Source of the DNA: Deltaproteobacteria bacterium | Lineage (GTDB): Bacteria; Desulfobacterota; Desulfomonilia; Desulfomonilales; Desulfomonilaceae | Direction: 5' to 3' | DNA: 64,000 nt | NCBI GenBank assembly: GCA_021777225.1 | Contig: JAJYDQ010000001.1 | Location: forward strand, 44,543 to 108,542 | Notes under the pieces: generated by a model | Database searches by the model: none | The model's input: the letters and a program-made list of their open reading frames with translations, nothing else | What the model was told of the DNA's origin: nothing | In this document: positions 16,150 to 24,275 of the stretch, piece after piece | Numbering within the stretch: position 1 is the first letter of the stretch | Layout: each line of letters opens with the position of its first letter | Program-made: the position numbers and the translations under genes

Positions 16150-18810
16150 TTATTCCCTGTCGGGTATGTGGTCCAAGGATAGCGCCAGGACCTCTCTGGG
16201 ACGACTGGTACCGTCAGATGGGCCAATCAAATTTTGAGCTTCCATTGTTTCTATAATTCTGGCCGCACGATTGTAGCCTATTCTCATATGCCGCTGGATC
16301 AATGAAATGGAAGCGTGGCCTACCCGTGTGACTAGAGCGACAGCTTCATCATATTTTTCATCATCGATAGAATCTACGCCTGCGCTGACCCCACCATCGG
16401 ACCCATTTACGATATTGGATATTTCAGAAAGGTAGACCGGTGAACGCTGAGCCTTCGTAAAATCTGCGATTCGCCGTATTTCATTTTCCGAGACAAAAGC
16501 TCCATGAAGCCTCAGCAGTTTCGAAGTGCCGGGAGGCAAGAATAACATGTCTCCCATTCCAAGCAGATTTTCGGCTCCAACTGTGTCTATGATAGTCCTG
16601 GAATCTGGTTTTGCCGAGACCTGAAATGAAATTCTGGCAGGGAAGTTGGCTTTGATAATACCCGTGATAACGTCAACAGAAGGTCGCTGAGTAGCCAGGA
16701 TTAGGTGGATCCCTGCCGCTCTTGCCATTTGGGCTAACCGGGCTATGGAAATTTCTATGTCTTTTGCAGCCACCATCATCAGTTCTGCGAGTTCATCGAC
16801 TATGATAATTAGATAGGGTAGTTTTTGGGGCGGTTCTTCCTCTTCAGAGGCGGTTATTGCCCCTGCCTGGACTTGTTGATTGTAACCTTCAATATTTTTG
16901 GCGCCTGCCTTGCTAAGTAAATCGTAACGTCTCTCCATTTCCCTGATGGCCCAACTTAACACCTTGGGGACCTTGTCCGGGTCAGTCACAACCGGATAGA
17001 TCAAATGAGGGATATCCTGATAATATGAGAGTTCAAGTTTCTTGGGGTCAACCATTATAAATTTGACTTCATCAGGTGAATAACTCATTAACCAGGAGCA
17101 GATAAGACTGTTAAGACCAACTGATTTTCCGGTTCCAGTAGCCCCGGCAATCAAAAGATGCGGCATTCTCGCTAGACTTGACGCAAAGGGCTCCCCGTCA
17201 ATACATTTTCCCAAGGCCATTTTAAGAGGAGAACTAGAAGATTTGAAAACTGAGGATTCTATTATCTCCCTAAAGTAAACAATTTCTCTATACAGATTTG
17301 GGACTTCAATTCCAACGGTGTCCTTCCCCGGTATAGGCGCTACCACTCTAGTAGAGCCGGACTTCAAGGCCATTGCCAGATCGTCGGCTGTGTTGAGTAC
17401 CCGCCTCAAAGGAATGCCGGGCGCAAGAGTGATCTCGTACATGGTAATAACAGGACCGGGATGAATCTCAACTACCTGTCCCCTAATTCCCAGATCAGCA
17501 AGTTTCTGTTCCAATATTGCAGCGTTAGTCTCCAGCAATTTCTCATCCACATATCTTTTGGATATTTCGGGAACATCCAGAAGATCTGCCGGCGGCAAAC
17601 GATAATCTGATTCAACTGAACAGGAATTTTGATGATGAATCATCGGGGCGATCTCAGCGTCAGCTCTTTTGGTGACTCTAATGGATCTGCCTGGGTTTGC
17701 TTCTGGTAAAGGTCCTCCGGCGGGACTATCTTCCTGAGGCCCAATTTTGAAGCTTTGACTTAACTCTTCAGGTTGCTCCAGGTCATCTTCTACTGCGAAT
17801 TCTTCTGTTTGTCTGTCAATTGTGAACTCCAAACTAGGTTCAGAAAGTTCAATTGATTTCCATGGAACAGGAACAGCTTTACTTACAGTGATCCTTGGAT
17901 TTTTGGAATCTGCAGCCTTTGTGCTGGAATTTTCAAGAGGTGTTTCAGAAAATTGATCTCCAGAAGTTATCGGCATATCGCCTGATGGCAAGAAAGAAAG
18001 TCTTTCCCAGCCATAAACTTCCAGTGGTCCGTTTTCAATTGTCTCATGTTCGAATAAGACTGGAGCAAGGGTATCCTGAGAATCAACTGTGGAGAAAATC
18101 AATTTCTGTTTTTCAAGTCTTCGTCGCCGTATGAATGAAACACTCTTGCTAAATATCGCATTCGTAAAAGATTTCAGCTTGTCTTTAATGACCAAGTTTA
18201 TAAACTGTAAACCCCTAGCCGAAGGGAAGCAGATTTGAATCAATTTGAACAAAGATCCCTTTGTCAATTCCAGTGTGCTTATCAAAAGGACTGTAAGACT
18301 GATTACGAGACTCCCAACCTGACCAAAAAACTTGAACAAACCAGCGTTTACAAGGCTCCCCACCGCGCCGCCCGGATGAAGTGGAGAGAAATTCAAGATT
18401 TTCAAATTCGGAAATCGATCAATTAATGCGCACAAGATCAGTGTGAGGCTTATAAAACTTACATAATCCCAGAAGCGCGCCGGTTTTGCCACAGTCTGGT
18501 TGAAACAGCGGACCGCCATCATGAGGAAGAACAAAGGAATAAAAAGTGAACAAACACCTACAAACTGAGCTAACGCGTCAGCTATATGTGAACCAATCAA
18601 CCCGCAAAGATTGTATGTATAGGGACGAGTAGTGACGACATTGAAAGACGGGTCTTTGGGATCATATGAAACGAGACACACCAGCAGGAAAACACCACAT
18701 GCGAACCAAATAATGGCTTTTAAGTCAGTTCTGCCAAGTTTCGTCGGATGAGACTCGATTCCGGGAATTTTCTTGAACAGTTGTTTGTTCTCCAGCGTAT
18801 TTGAAGCCAT
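16150..18810 (-). CDS. ftsK: DNA translocase FtsK/SpoIIIE
   Basis: 886 residues from ATG 18810 (GAGG 9 bp upstream); an earlier ATG at 18828 has a poorer site. Four to five hydrophobic helices occupy residues 30-180. A charged, low-complexity linker follows, then the motor domain: Walker A GATGTGKSVGLN, Walker B LIIIVDELAELMM, and HLILATQRPSVDVITG. The C-terminal gamma winged helix (YDEAVALVTRVGHASISLIQ, then MRIGYNRAARIIE) would recognise KOPS-like sites. It pumps chromosome dimers through the division septum and activates XerCD. The upstream region contains several palindromes. Confidence 0.95.
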   Translation of the reverse strand: MASNTLENKQLFKKIPGIESHPTKLGRTDLKAIIWFACGVFLLVCLVSYDPKDPSFNVVTTRPYTYNLCGLIGSHIADALAQFVGVCSLFIPLFFLMMAVRCFNQTVAKPARFWDYVSFISLTLILCALIDRFPNLKILNFSPLHPGGAVGSLVNAGLFKFFGQVGSLVISLTVLLISTLELTKGSLFKLIQICFPSARGLQFINLVIKDKLKSFTNAIFSKSVSFIRRRRLEKQKLIFSTVDSQDTLAPVLFEHETIENGPLEVYGWERLSFLPSGDMPITSGDQFSETPLENSSTKAADSKNPRITVSKAVPVPWKSIELSEPSLEFTIDRQTEEFAVEDDLEQPEELSQSFKIGPQEDSPAGGPLPEANPGRSIRVTKRADAEIAPMIHHQNSCSVESDYRLPPADLLDVPEISKRYVDEKLLETNAAILEQKLADLGIRGQVVEIHPGPVITMYEITLAPGIPLRRVLNTADDLAMALKSGSTRVVAPIPGKDTVGIEVPNLYREIVYFREIIESSVFKSSSSPLKMALGKCIDGEPFASSLARMPHLLIAGATGTGKSVGLNSLICSWLMSYSPDEVKFIMVDPKKLELSYYQDIPHLIYPVVTDPDKVPKVLSWAIREMERRYDLLSKAGAKNIEGYNQQVQAGAITASEEEEPPQKLPYLIIIVDELAELMMVAAKDIEISIARLAQMARAAGIHLILATQRPSVDVITGIIKANFPARISFQVSAKPDSRTIIDTVGAENLLGMGDMLFLPPGTSKLLRLHGAFVSENEIRRIADFTKAQRSPVYLSEISNIVNGSDGGVSAGVDSIDDEKYDEAVALVTRVGHASISLIQRHMRIGYNRAARIIETMEAQNLIGPSDGTSRPREVLALSLDHIPDRE

Positions 18811-18828
18811 GCAAGGTGTCCTCGCCAT

Positions 18829-19083
18829 TGTTTCGAAAAGGCTCAGTTCCTCATGGAGCGATATCCAAACAAATTATTTAATTTGTTATACAATAAATAA
18901 TAACATAATCATAAAGCTGTTTCAATAACATAGTCCGTTTATTTAGTTTATAAAGAAAACCCGAAACATTATATGATCATAATGCGTTGTTATCAAACTA
19001 CATTATAGAAACACAAAAATAGAATAGAATCTATTCTGGTTGGGATCGAATAACAAAATCTTCAGTTCACATTTCCTACTAAA
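18829..19083. promoter_or_regulatory. AT-rich divergent control region with three inverted repeats
   Basis: Between ftsK (leftward) and a small Cys-rich gene (rightward) are three inverted repeats. Arms AACAAATTA/TAATTTGTT span 18868-18887. Arms CATTAT/ATAATG span 18967-18984. A perfect 8+1+8 palindrome, AGAATAGA-A-TCTATTCT, spans 19021-19037. The last one lies about 50 bp upstream of the small gene and is the best operator candidate. The rest is mainly A/T with several TATAAT-like boxes, so promoters cannot be chosen reliably. Confidence 0.45.
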
Positions 19084-19287
19084 ATGGTTACAATGAAATT
19101 AAAGACTATCTTGAAAAGGTTGTCAGTCATGATTTATGAACATGGATGCGAAAAATGCGATGCTGGTTGCACGGGTAGACACAATGCGGAGCAACGTTCT
19201 GAGGAAATAAAAGCCGGGCCTTATTTGCTTTTAAGTGGGGCGCTTATTTTAGTTATAAGTGTCATCGTGAAATGGTTATTCTATTAG
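19084..19287 (+). CDS. Small Cys-motif single-pass membrane protein
   Basis: 67 residues (or 64 from the second ATG at 19093). The centre has HGCEKCDAGCTGRH, a C-x2-C-x3-C motif, and the C terminus has one transmembrane helix (YLLLSGALILVISVIVKWLF). No strong ribosome binding site is seen. It lies beside a DtxR-type regulator gene and opposite ftsK, behind a 17-bp perfect palindrome. The Cys motif plus membrane anchor recalls small metal- or Fe-S-binding partners such as the FeoB-associated protein at 8931-9128, but the order is inverted and homology is not claimed. Function unknown. Confidence 0.5.
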   Translation: MVTMKLKTILKRLSVMIYEHGCEKCDAGCTGRHNAEQRSEEIKAGPYLLLSGALILVISVIVKWLFY

Positions 19288-19325
19288 AAATAGAATGGTA
19301 GACAAATGATGGTGATGTTGTGACT

Positions 19326-20075
19326 CTAGACAGGTTTTACAAAAATTTTCAAGGCGTCGTTTTTATTAATAGTAACGTGGTAACCGTTTATGTTTAGATT
19401 TAAATCACGAGACGATTCTTTTACTGATTCAATCTCAACAGTGACACCTTCTGTTAACCCTTCCTGCCCCAGACTTTCTCGGAATTCTGCAGGTCCATCA
19501 ATTTGCTGAACGACTACCATTGTTCCCGGGGCAGCTTCAGCCAGTTTCATTCCTCCGGCTAGAGCGACCTTTTGAGCTATTGCTCTGTTTTGTATCCGTT
19601 TACGGGCCTCTTCGAGGCAAGATAGGCAGTCATGACAGGATTCCGCGTTTATCTCCATCCATCTGGATTGGTCAACTGGACAGGTCTGAACGAATTCAAG
19701 AAATCTTATAAGCTTGTTAATGACCTCGGGGTCCAGATAGTGTTCTATTCTGCAAGCGTTGTCTTCCGCCACGTTATCATTGATCTGTAGCACGGTCGAG
19801 AGGAAGCGTTTCAGGATTTCATGCTTTCGGACAATTTCCTTGGCCCTAAAAATACCTTTGTCCGTCAAGGTTATGAACTGATGGGGGTCATATCTAATGA
19901 GCCCTCTGGCGCCGAGTATTTTGAGAGCGGAACTTACGGAAGACATCTTGACACCAAGTCTTTTAGCAATATCACGAACCCTGGCTATGCGACTTTCCTG
20001 CTCAAGGTGATAAATAACTTCAAGGTAGTCTTCCATCGCAGAAGTCAAGGGTGTAACCGAGTTCAGAGGTGACAT
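19326..20075 (-). CDS. DtxR/MntR-family metal-dependent regulator with C-terminal FeoA-like domain
   Basis: 249 residues. The N-terminal winged helix (MEDYLEVIYHLEQESRIARV, DIAKRLGVKMSSVSSALKIL) and the dimerisation/metal domain (HEILKRFLSTVLQI, ACRIEHYLDPEVINKLIRFL) match DtxR proteins. A Cys segment CHDCLSC follows at about residue 153, and residues 175-248 form an SH3/FeoA-like domain (LAEAAPGTMVVVQQIDGPAE, LNINGYHVTINKNDALKI). The length fits three-domain iron-type members rather than short MntR. It probably represses iron or manganese uptake, and the feo operon in this window is a plausible target. A complex palindromic promoter lies directly upstream (20087-20150). Confidence 0.9.
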   Translation of the reverse strand: MSPLNSVTPLTSAMEDYLEVIYHLEQESRIARVRDIAKRLGVKMSSVSSALKILGARGLIRYDPHQFITLTDKGIFRAKEIVRKHEILKRFLSTVLQINDNVAEDNACRIEHYLDPEVINKLIRFLEFVQTCPVDQSRWMEINAESCHDCLSCLEEARKRIQNRAIAQKVALAGGMKLAEAAPGTMVVVQQIDGPAEFRESLGQEGLTEGVTVEIESVKESSRDLNLNINGYHVTINKNDALKIFVKPV

Positions 20076-20086
20076 GATCCTACCTT

Positions 20087-20150
20087 AAATATTGAAAGAT
20101 ATTTTTATCCGGTTGAAATATGCCATTACAACCGGGGAGTTTCAATATTT
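20087..20150 (-). promoter_or_regulatory. Promoter of the DtxR-type gene inside two nested inverted repeats
   Basis: On the minus strand TTGAAA (20140-20145) and CATATT (20117-20122) are separated by 17 bp. An outer perfect inverted repeat has arms AAATATTGAAA (20087-20097) and TTTCAATATTT (20140-20150). An inner one has arms CCGGTTG (20109-20115) and CAACCGG (20129-20135). The outer arm covers the -35 box and the inner repeat brackets the -10 box. Two different factors, or one looped structure, could act here; self-repression by the DtxR-type protein is likely. Confidence 0.6.
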
Positions 20151-20183
20151 TTACTCAGGTGTTTTAGCCCACCTCCAAAAATA

Positions 20184-20498
20184 TTAGGATTCATCCTCTC
20201 TTTCCCGATGTTCAATTTGGTCCCAAGTACTTGAACTCATAGGCCCTTTTGAAAGTCTGTGATACTGCCATGCTAGATGACAGTGCAAAATGATTTCTTC
20301 AACCCAATCTCTCATGTTACACATCACACCGCAAGCGCCGGACTTCTCCTCATTTTCAGCCATTTCTCCAACTGTTGAGTCCATTTTCATCAAAAGATCA
20401 AAAATTTTTTCAAAACATTTGTGAACGTGCAACTCAAATTCGTCAGAGTTTGAAAATTTCACTTTGCAAGTCCCTTTATCAACAAACTGTTGATACAA
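20184..20498 (-). CDS. Hypothetical Cys/His-containing helical protein
   Basis: About 104 residues, mostly helical, with CGVMCNMRDWVEEIILHCHLAW and further His and Cys residues in the N-terminal half (HVHKCFEKIFDLL). The spread of Cys/His could bind metal, but no known motif is recognised. The only in-frame start upstream is TTG at 20498, since the frame is closed by TAA seven codons earlier; the start is therefore uncertain. It lies on the same strand between the DtxR-type gene and the USP gene. Coding is supported by the length without stops and the amphipathic helical pattern only. Confidence 0.45.
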   Translation of the reverse strand: MYQQFVDKGTCKVKFSNSDEFELHVHKCFEKIFDLLMKMDSTVGEMAENEEKSGACGVMCNMRDWVEEIILHCHLAWQYHRLSKGPMSSSTWDQIEHREREDES

Positions 20499-20592
20499 AG
20501 GCCGACCATTTGGGCTTTAGGAAAACCAGTATTCTAAAGAGTCGGCCTCATTGAAAAAACATGAAGATGTGCCAAACAAATAATGTCCTCGA

Positions 20593-21129
20593 TTAAATGT
20601 CGCCCACAATCATCCGCCATTTGCCATCAGGCAAATTGAGCTGGTCCAAAATATTCTTCGAAGCTTCATTAATATAAAACATGTCAGGGGTTTCAGGTCC
20701 CACAAGAACTACTGGTCCATGAAATTTCCATGAAAATTCTTCGATAGTGGTGGTGCCGCCAAATTCGGCGCCCCTGGTCTGATAGCCTATTACCAGAACC
20801 TCATAATCACCCTTCTTGAAACATTTTTTCAGTTCTACCTCGTCTATTCCCTCACACAAGCGAAAACCAACATCAACATAATCTCCGAGTCTACTATCAA
20901 AACCCATCCGTAGCTCTTTGTCCTTTTGAGCTATTAATTCCGGGGTAACAATCTCTGTTCGGGTTTTATCCGCGTCAACAAATACCACATCTCTGCGCAA
21001 AGTATACGGCGATTCGAGAAAATGGAAGATATTGAGCCTTGTCTGATGCTTGCGCGCAAGGTTCAAAGCATAGTCAAACGCCCAGTCACCCTGTCGTGAG
21101 AAAGTTGCGCATAAACCTATTCCGTTCAT
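20593..21129 (-). CDS. Universal stress protein-like protein
   Basis: 178 residues. The N-terminal part follows the Usp alpha/beta pattern (NGIGLCATFSRQGDWAFDYA as strand-helix, then ARKHQTRLNIFHFLESPY). The central segment YEVLVIGYQTRGAEFGGTTT and the following FHGPVVLVGPET take the place of the usual nucleotide-binding G-2x-G-9x-G(S/T) region; the exact ATP motif is not complete, so ATP binding is doubtful. AGGAGG lies 6 bp before ATG. It is the last gene of a run with the sensor kinase, 29 bp downstream of it, suggesting co-expression in a stress or redox response. Confidence 0.65.
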   Translation of the reverse strand: MNGIGLCATFSRQGDWAFDYALNLARKHQTRLNIFHFLESPYTLRRDVVFVDADKTRTEIVTPELIAQKDKELRMGFDSRLGDYVDVGFRLCEGIDEVELKKCFKKGDYEVLVIGYQTRGAEFGGTTTIEEFSWKFHGPVVLVGPETPDMFYINEASKNILDQLNLPDGKWRMIVGDI

Positions 21130-21158
21130 TTGTATCCTCCTGATTTGATATCCTAAAG

Positions 21159-23414
21159 TTAGGAAAATTCCAGTAATCTTTCGTTTTCTACTTTTCCTGA
21201 GTCGATAGCTTCTCGAAAAGGTAGTTCAATTGTAAACACAGAGCCTTGCCCTTCTTTAGATTCCACCTTTATGGTCCCCCCATGTTCGAGTATGACCTTC
21301 CTTGTGATTACGAGCCCCAAGCCAGTACCTTTTGAGCCTTTTGTCGAATAGAATTTGGTAAACAGATTTTGGGAAATCTCTTCAGGCATACCAACCCCAT
21401 CATCTGAGACTTTTATGATAAGACGATCTTTTTCTGTCCAGCCATAAACAACTACGTGATGCGTAATTTCAGTATCTTCAGTTCTGCATGCATGAATGGC
21501 GTTAGAAACAAGATTGGACAATGCGCTGTGAACTCCACCTGGATCTATTAGACAAGATTTGATTGTCCGCTGGAAATTTCGAATAAGTTGAACTCCTTCA
21601 TCTTTGGCCTTAGCTTCATAAAGATCACAAACCTCTGTAAGTAATTGCCCCAAGTCATACTGTTTGTATTCAGGTTCTCTTTCTTTGGACGCGTACAAAA
21701 TTCCTTTCACCAAGTCCGAAATTTTTTCAACATTATGTTTCACCATGGTCCATCCTGCTTTGACTCTATCATCACGACCACGGGTCAAACCTGAATCGAT
21801 AACGTAAACCCCCCCTTGAAGCCCGGACAAAATGTTCTTTATCGAATGTGACATCCCCGCTATAGTTTCTCCCAAAATCGCTAACTGTCCCTGGAGTCTT
21901 TTGACTTCGGTAATATTCGTGCTCATTTCCATTACCGCTGTGACGTTGCCCTTTTCATCCATTACAGGCGCCGTGTAAACAATTATGTAGGTGTCTTCAC
22001 CCTTCTTTCGCCAAATCTCCTCTGAATAGTTAACGGCTCGGTTTTGAAAAGTTTTTTCGACTGGACAATTGTCACACTTTTCTTCAAGGCCTTTATAAAC
22101 CTGGAAGCATTTTCTACCCTCTGCGACGCCAAAGTCCCGGGCAAAGAAATTATTGTGTCTGATAATATTGAAATCTTGGTCCACAACCGTGAGATAACAG
22201 GGAACGTTTTCAAAAAGATACTGAAATTCCTGTCGTTGTTGTTCTATCTTGAACTGGAGTTTTTTGAGCAGTGTGACATCAACAACCATCTCCAGGACTT
22301 CCTCGATCTTCCCTTGGTCATCAAATATTGGAGAAGTCTTAACAATGACGTGCGATTCGTGGCCATCAACGTTCCAGATTTCTTCAGATTGATGAGACGC
22401 TCCGTCATAAAAAGTTTTTTCAACAGGACAGTTCTCGCAACGTGAACTCTTGTTCTTGTAACTAGCGAAACAGTGCTGATTGACTTTTTCTCCAAATTGC
22501 GTGTTGAACGTTCGGTTTGCTCTGGAAATTCGGAAATTCTTGTCTATAACCGTCAAATAGCAAGGCGCCTCATCGAAAAGCGCCTTGTACATTCTTCGGC
22601 TGGTGTCAAGCTGACTGGTTCTCTGGTTGATTTGAAGGCTCATATAATCAAAAGCCCTGGTCAAGTCAGCCATTTCATCTTTTCCTACAGTTTGACCGCG
22701 AGGCTCATATTCACCCTTAGCCATTTTTGATGTTTTTTCCTGCAAATTCTTCACAGCCGGATTCACAAATAGCAGGACGGCCGCTCCGCTCATTGTGCAA
22801 ATTACCAAAAATAGCGCTATTGCAAATCCTATAGTCTTATGGGAATTTCTGGAAATCTCCTGTTTGATGTTGCTCAAACCGATTTTTAACTCTACAGCGC
22901 CGAGGATTCTTTCAATCTCAGGATGAGTATGACAAGCAGCGGCGGAACAGCTCGGAAGATTTAAGAGTGGATTAACAACAGTGATCACAGAACCATCATC
23001 CGAAATCTTGTGCCGGACATGTGAATTGGTTTTTAAATCATGAAGCAGAGGATCATTTGACAAGTCTGTAGGGACCGGAGACTCAATTTGTTTAGTGGAA
23101 TAATGCAGAACACCTTTTTGGTCAAAAATGTTTATTTCTCTGAAGCCTTCCGTCATTCCAATAGCGTTTATGATCTCACGGATAACCCCCCGTTTTTCAG
23201 TCATCATACCATTCCAAATGGCGGCCTTGATAACCTCTGAATCCTTAACCGAGTCCTGAACGGTTTTCTTGATGAAACTGGATTCTTGGGATGAAATCGT
23301 TTTGTAAGAAAAAACCAGCAAAGCCAGAAACATAACTAGGCCGGCGTAAAAGCTGATTTTGAAGCTTAAACTCCTGGTAAACCTCTTGACAAAATGGATG
23401 GCGTTCTTGAGCAT
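21159..23414 (-). CDS. Membrane histidine kinase with predicted periplasmic c-heme site and two Cys-motif PAS domains
   Basis: 751 residues. A transmembrane helix (residues 20-38) and a second one (194-217) enclose a periplasmic domain that contains CSAAACH at 156-162, a CX4CH heme-c-type attachment motif. A HAMP region (218-270) leads to two PAS domains (275-380 and 398-500). Each PAS has the same C-x10-C-x2-C motif ending NCPVEKTF (Cys 315/326/329 and 436/447/450). The H-box MSHSIKN has phospho-acceptor His523, and N and G boxes (VSDDGVGMPEE, KGTGLGLVI) close the ATPase domain. It should sense redox or a gas ligand outside and cluster/redox state inside. A receiver protein gene lies upstream. 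Confidence 0.88.
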   Translation of the reverse strand: MLKNAIHFVKRFTRSLSFKISFYAGLVMFLALLVFSYKTISSQESSFIKKTVQDSVKDSEVIKAAIWNGMMTEKRGVIREIINAIGMTEGFREINIFDQKGVLHYSTKQIESPVPTDLSNDPLLHDLKTNSHVRHKISDDGSVITVVNPLLNLPSCSAAACHTHPEIERILGAVELKIGLSNIKQEISRNSHKTIGFAIALFLVICTMSGAAVLLFVNPAVKNLQEKTSKMAKGEYEPRGQTVGKDEMADLTRAFDYMSLQINQRTSQLDTSRRMYKALFDEAPCYLTVIDKNFRISRANRTFNTQFGEKVNQHCFASYKNKSSRCENCPVEKTFYDGASHQSEEIWNVDGHESHVIVKTSPIFDDQGKIEEVLEMVVDVTLLKKLQFKIEQQRQEFQYLFENVPCYLTVVDQDFNIIRHNNFFARDFGVAEGRKCFQVYKGLEEKCDNCPVEKTFQNRAVNYSEEIWRKKGEDTYIIVYTAPVMDEKGNVTAVMEMSTNITEVKRLQGQLAILGETIAGMSHSIKNILSGLQGGVYVIDSGLTRGRDDRVKAGWTMVKHNVEKISDLVKGILYASKEREPEYKQYDLGQLLTEVCDLYEAKAKDEGVQLIRNFQRTIKSCLIDPGGVHSALSNLVSNAIHACRTEDTEITHHVVVYGWTEKDRLIIKVSDDGVGMPEEISQNLFTKFYSTKGSKGTGLGLVITRKVILEHGGTIKVESKEGQGSVFTIELPFREAIDSGKVENERLLEFS

Positions 23415-23594
23415 AATGCCTAATTAAAAAGCTTAAATATGCTGTGTGGATTATCTAGGCCGTAAAAAGCCCTGACAATCACGAACGCCATCGGAATTTC
23501 AGCCAAAAGAGAGGACCAAGCACGGTGGCTGATGTTACCAAATCTGTGAAGGTAACAATGGTCAGCAATCCCAAACGTCAAATGTTATTGACAA

Positions 23595-23984
23595 CTACCC
23601 GAGGATCCTCTTGATCTCTTTTAACAAGGCGTCCTTATCCACAGGTTTTTCAATATAAGCCTCAGGTGGCTTAATCGATCTTTCGTGAATCCACTTTTTG
23701 AAGTCCATGTTGGGAGTGTCGTCAGTAGCGAAACCTGTCACCATGACTACGGGGATAGCGCTAATTTCAGGATCTCTTCTCAATTCGCGAAACATCTTGA
23801 TCCCGGTTTTGTTCGGCATCAGCAGATCAAGACTTACCAGGTCAGGCTTTTCCTTTTTGACTGTAAGTAAACCTTCATCCCCATCGGATGCCGTTAGGAT
23901 TTCGTAACCATTGTCTTCAAGCAATGTTGAAAGAAAGGTCACCATATCCGGTTCATCGTCTATAACTAAGATCTTTTTCGCCAT
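23595..23984 (-). CDS. Single-domain response regulator (CheY-like receiver)
   Basis: 129 residues, receiver domain only. The acidic pair is in VIDDEPDM, the phospho-acceptor Asp in LVSLDLLMPNKTG (about residue 53), the switch Thr in VVMVTGFATDD and the conserved Lys in AYIEKPVDKDAL. An insertion of about 12 residues (DTPNMDFKKWIHERSIKPPE) between beta-4 and beta-5 is seen in many deltaproteobacterial receivers. AGGAGG precedes the ATG. It has no output domain, so it probably acts by protein contact or phosphotransfer. It is 180 bp upstream of the histidine kinase on the same strand and is its likely partner. Confidence 0.92.
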   Translation of the reverse strand: MAKKILVIDDEPDMVTFLSTLLEDNGYEILTASDGDEGLLTVKKEKPDLVSLDLLMPNKTGIKMFRELRRDPEISAIPVVMVTGFATDDTPNMDFKKWIHERSIKPPEAYIEKPVDKDALLKEIKRILG

Positions 23985-24275
23985 AGCCTACCTCCTTGGT
24001 TAAGTTGGGAGAGTTGAGAGCATTAGCCTACGCATTGACTCAAGAAACCTTTTTTGAAAACGAAAATTCGGTTTTTAAAAGTTTGCCTGATACGCCATAT
24101 TTCAGAATTAAGATGATCGATTTCGTGGGTAATAAAAGCTCAAAAATATTCTTACATTCTTTAGCGTAAATATGGTAAACGATCCCTTCGGTTCAGGCAA
24201 TCATAAATATAGTTTCCCCAAAAAGTTTATTTCCTGGATGAAAACCTCTGTAAGCAGCTCAGACTCTCCTTCTTT

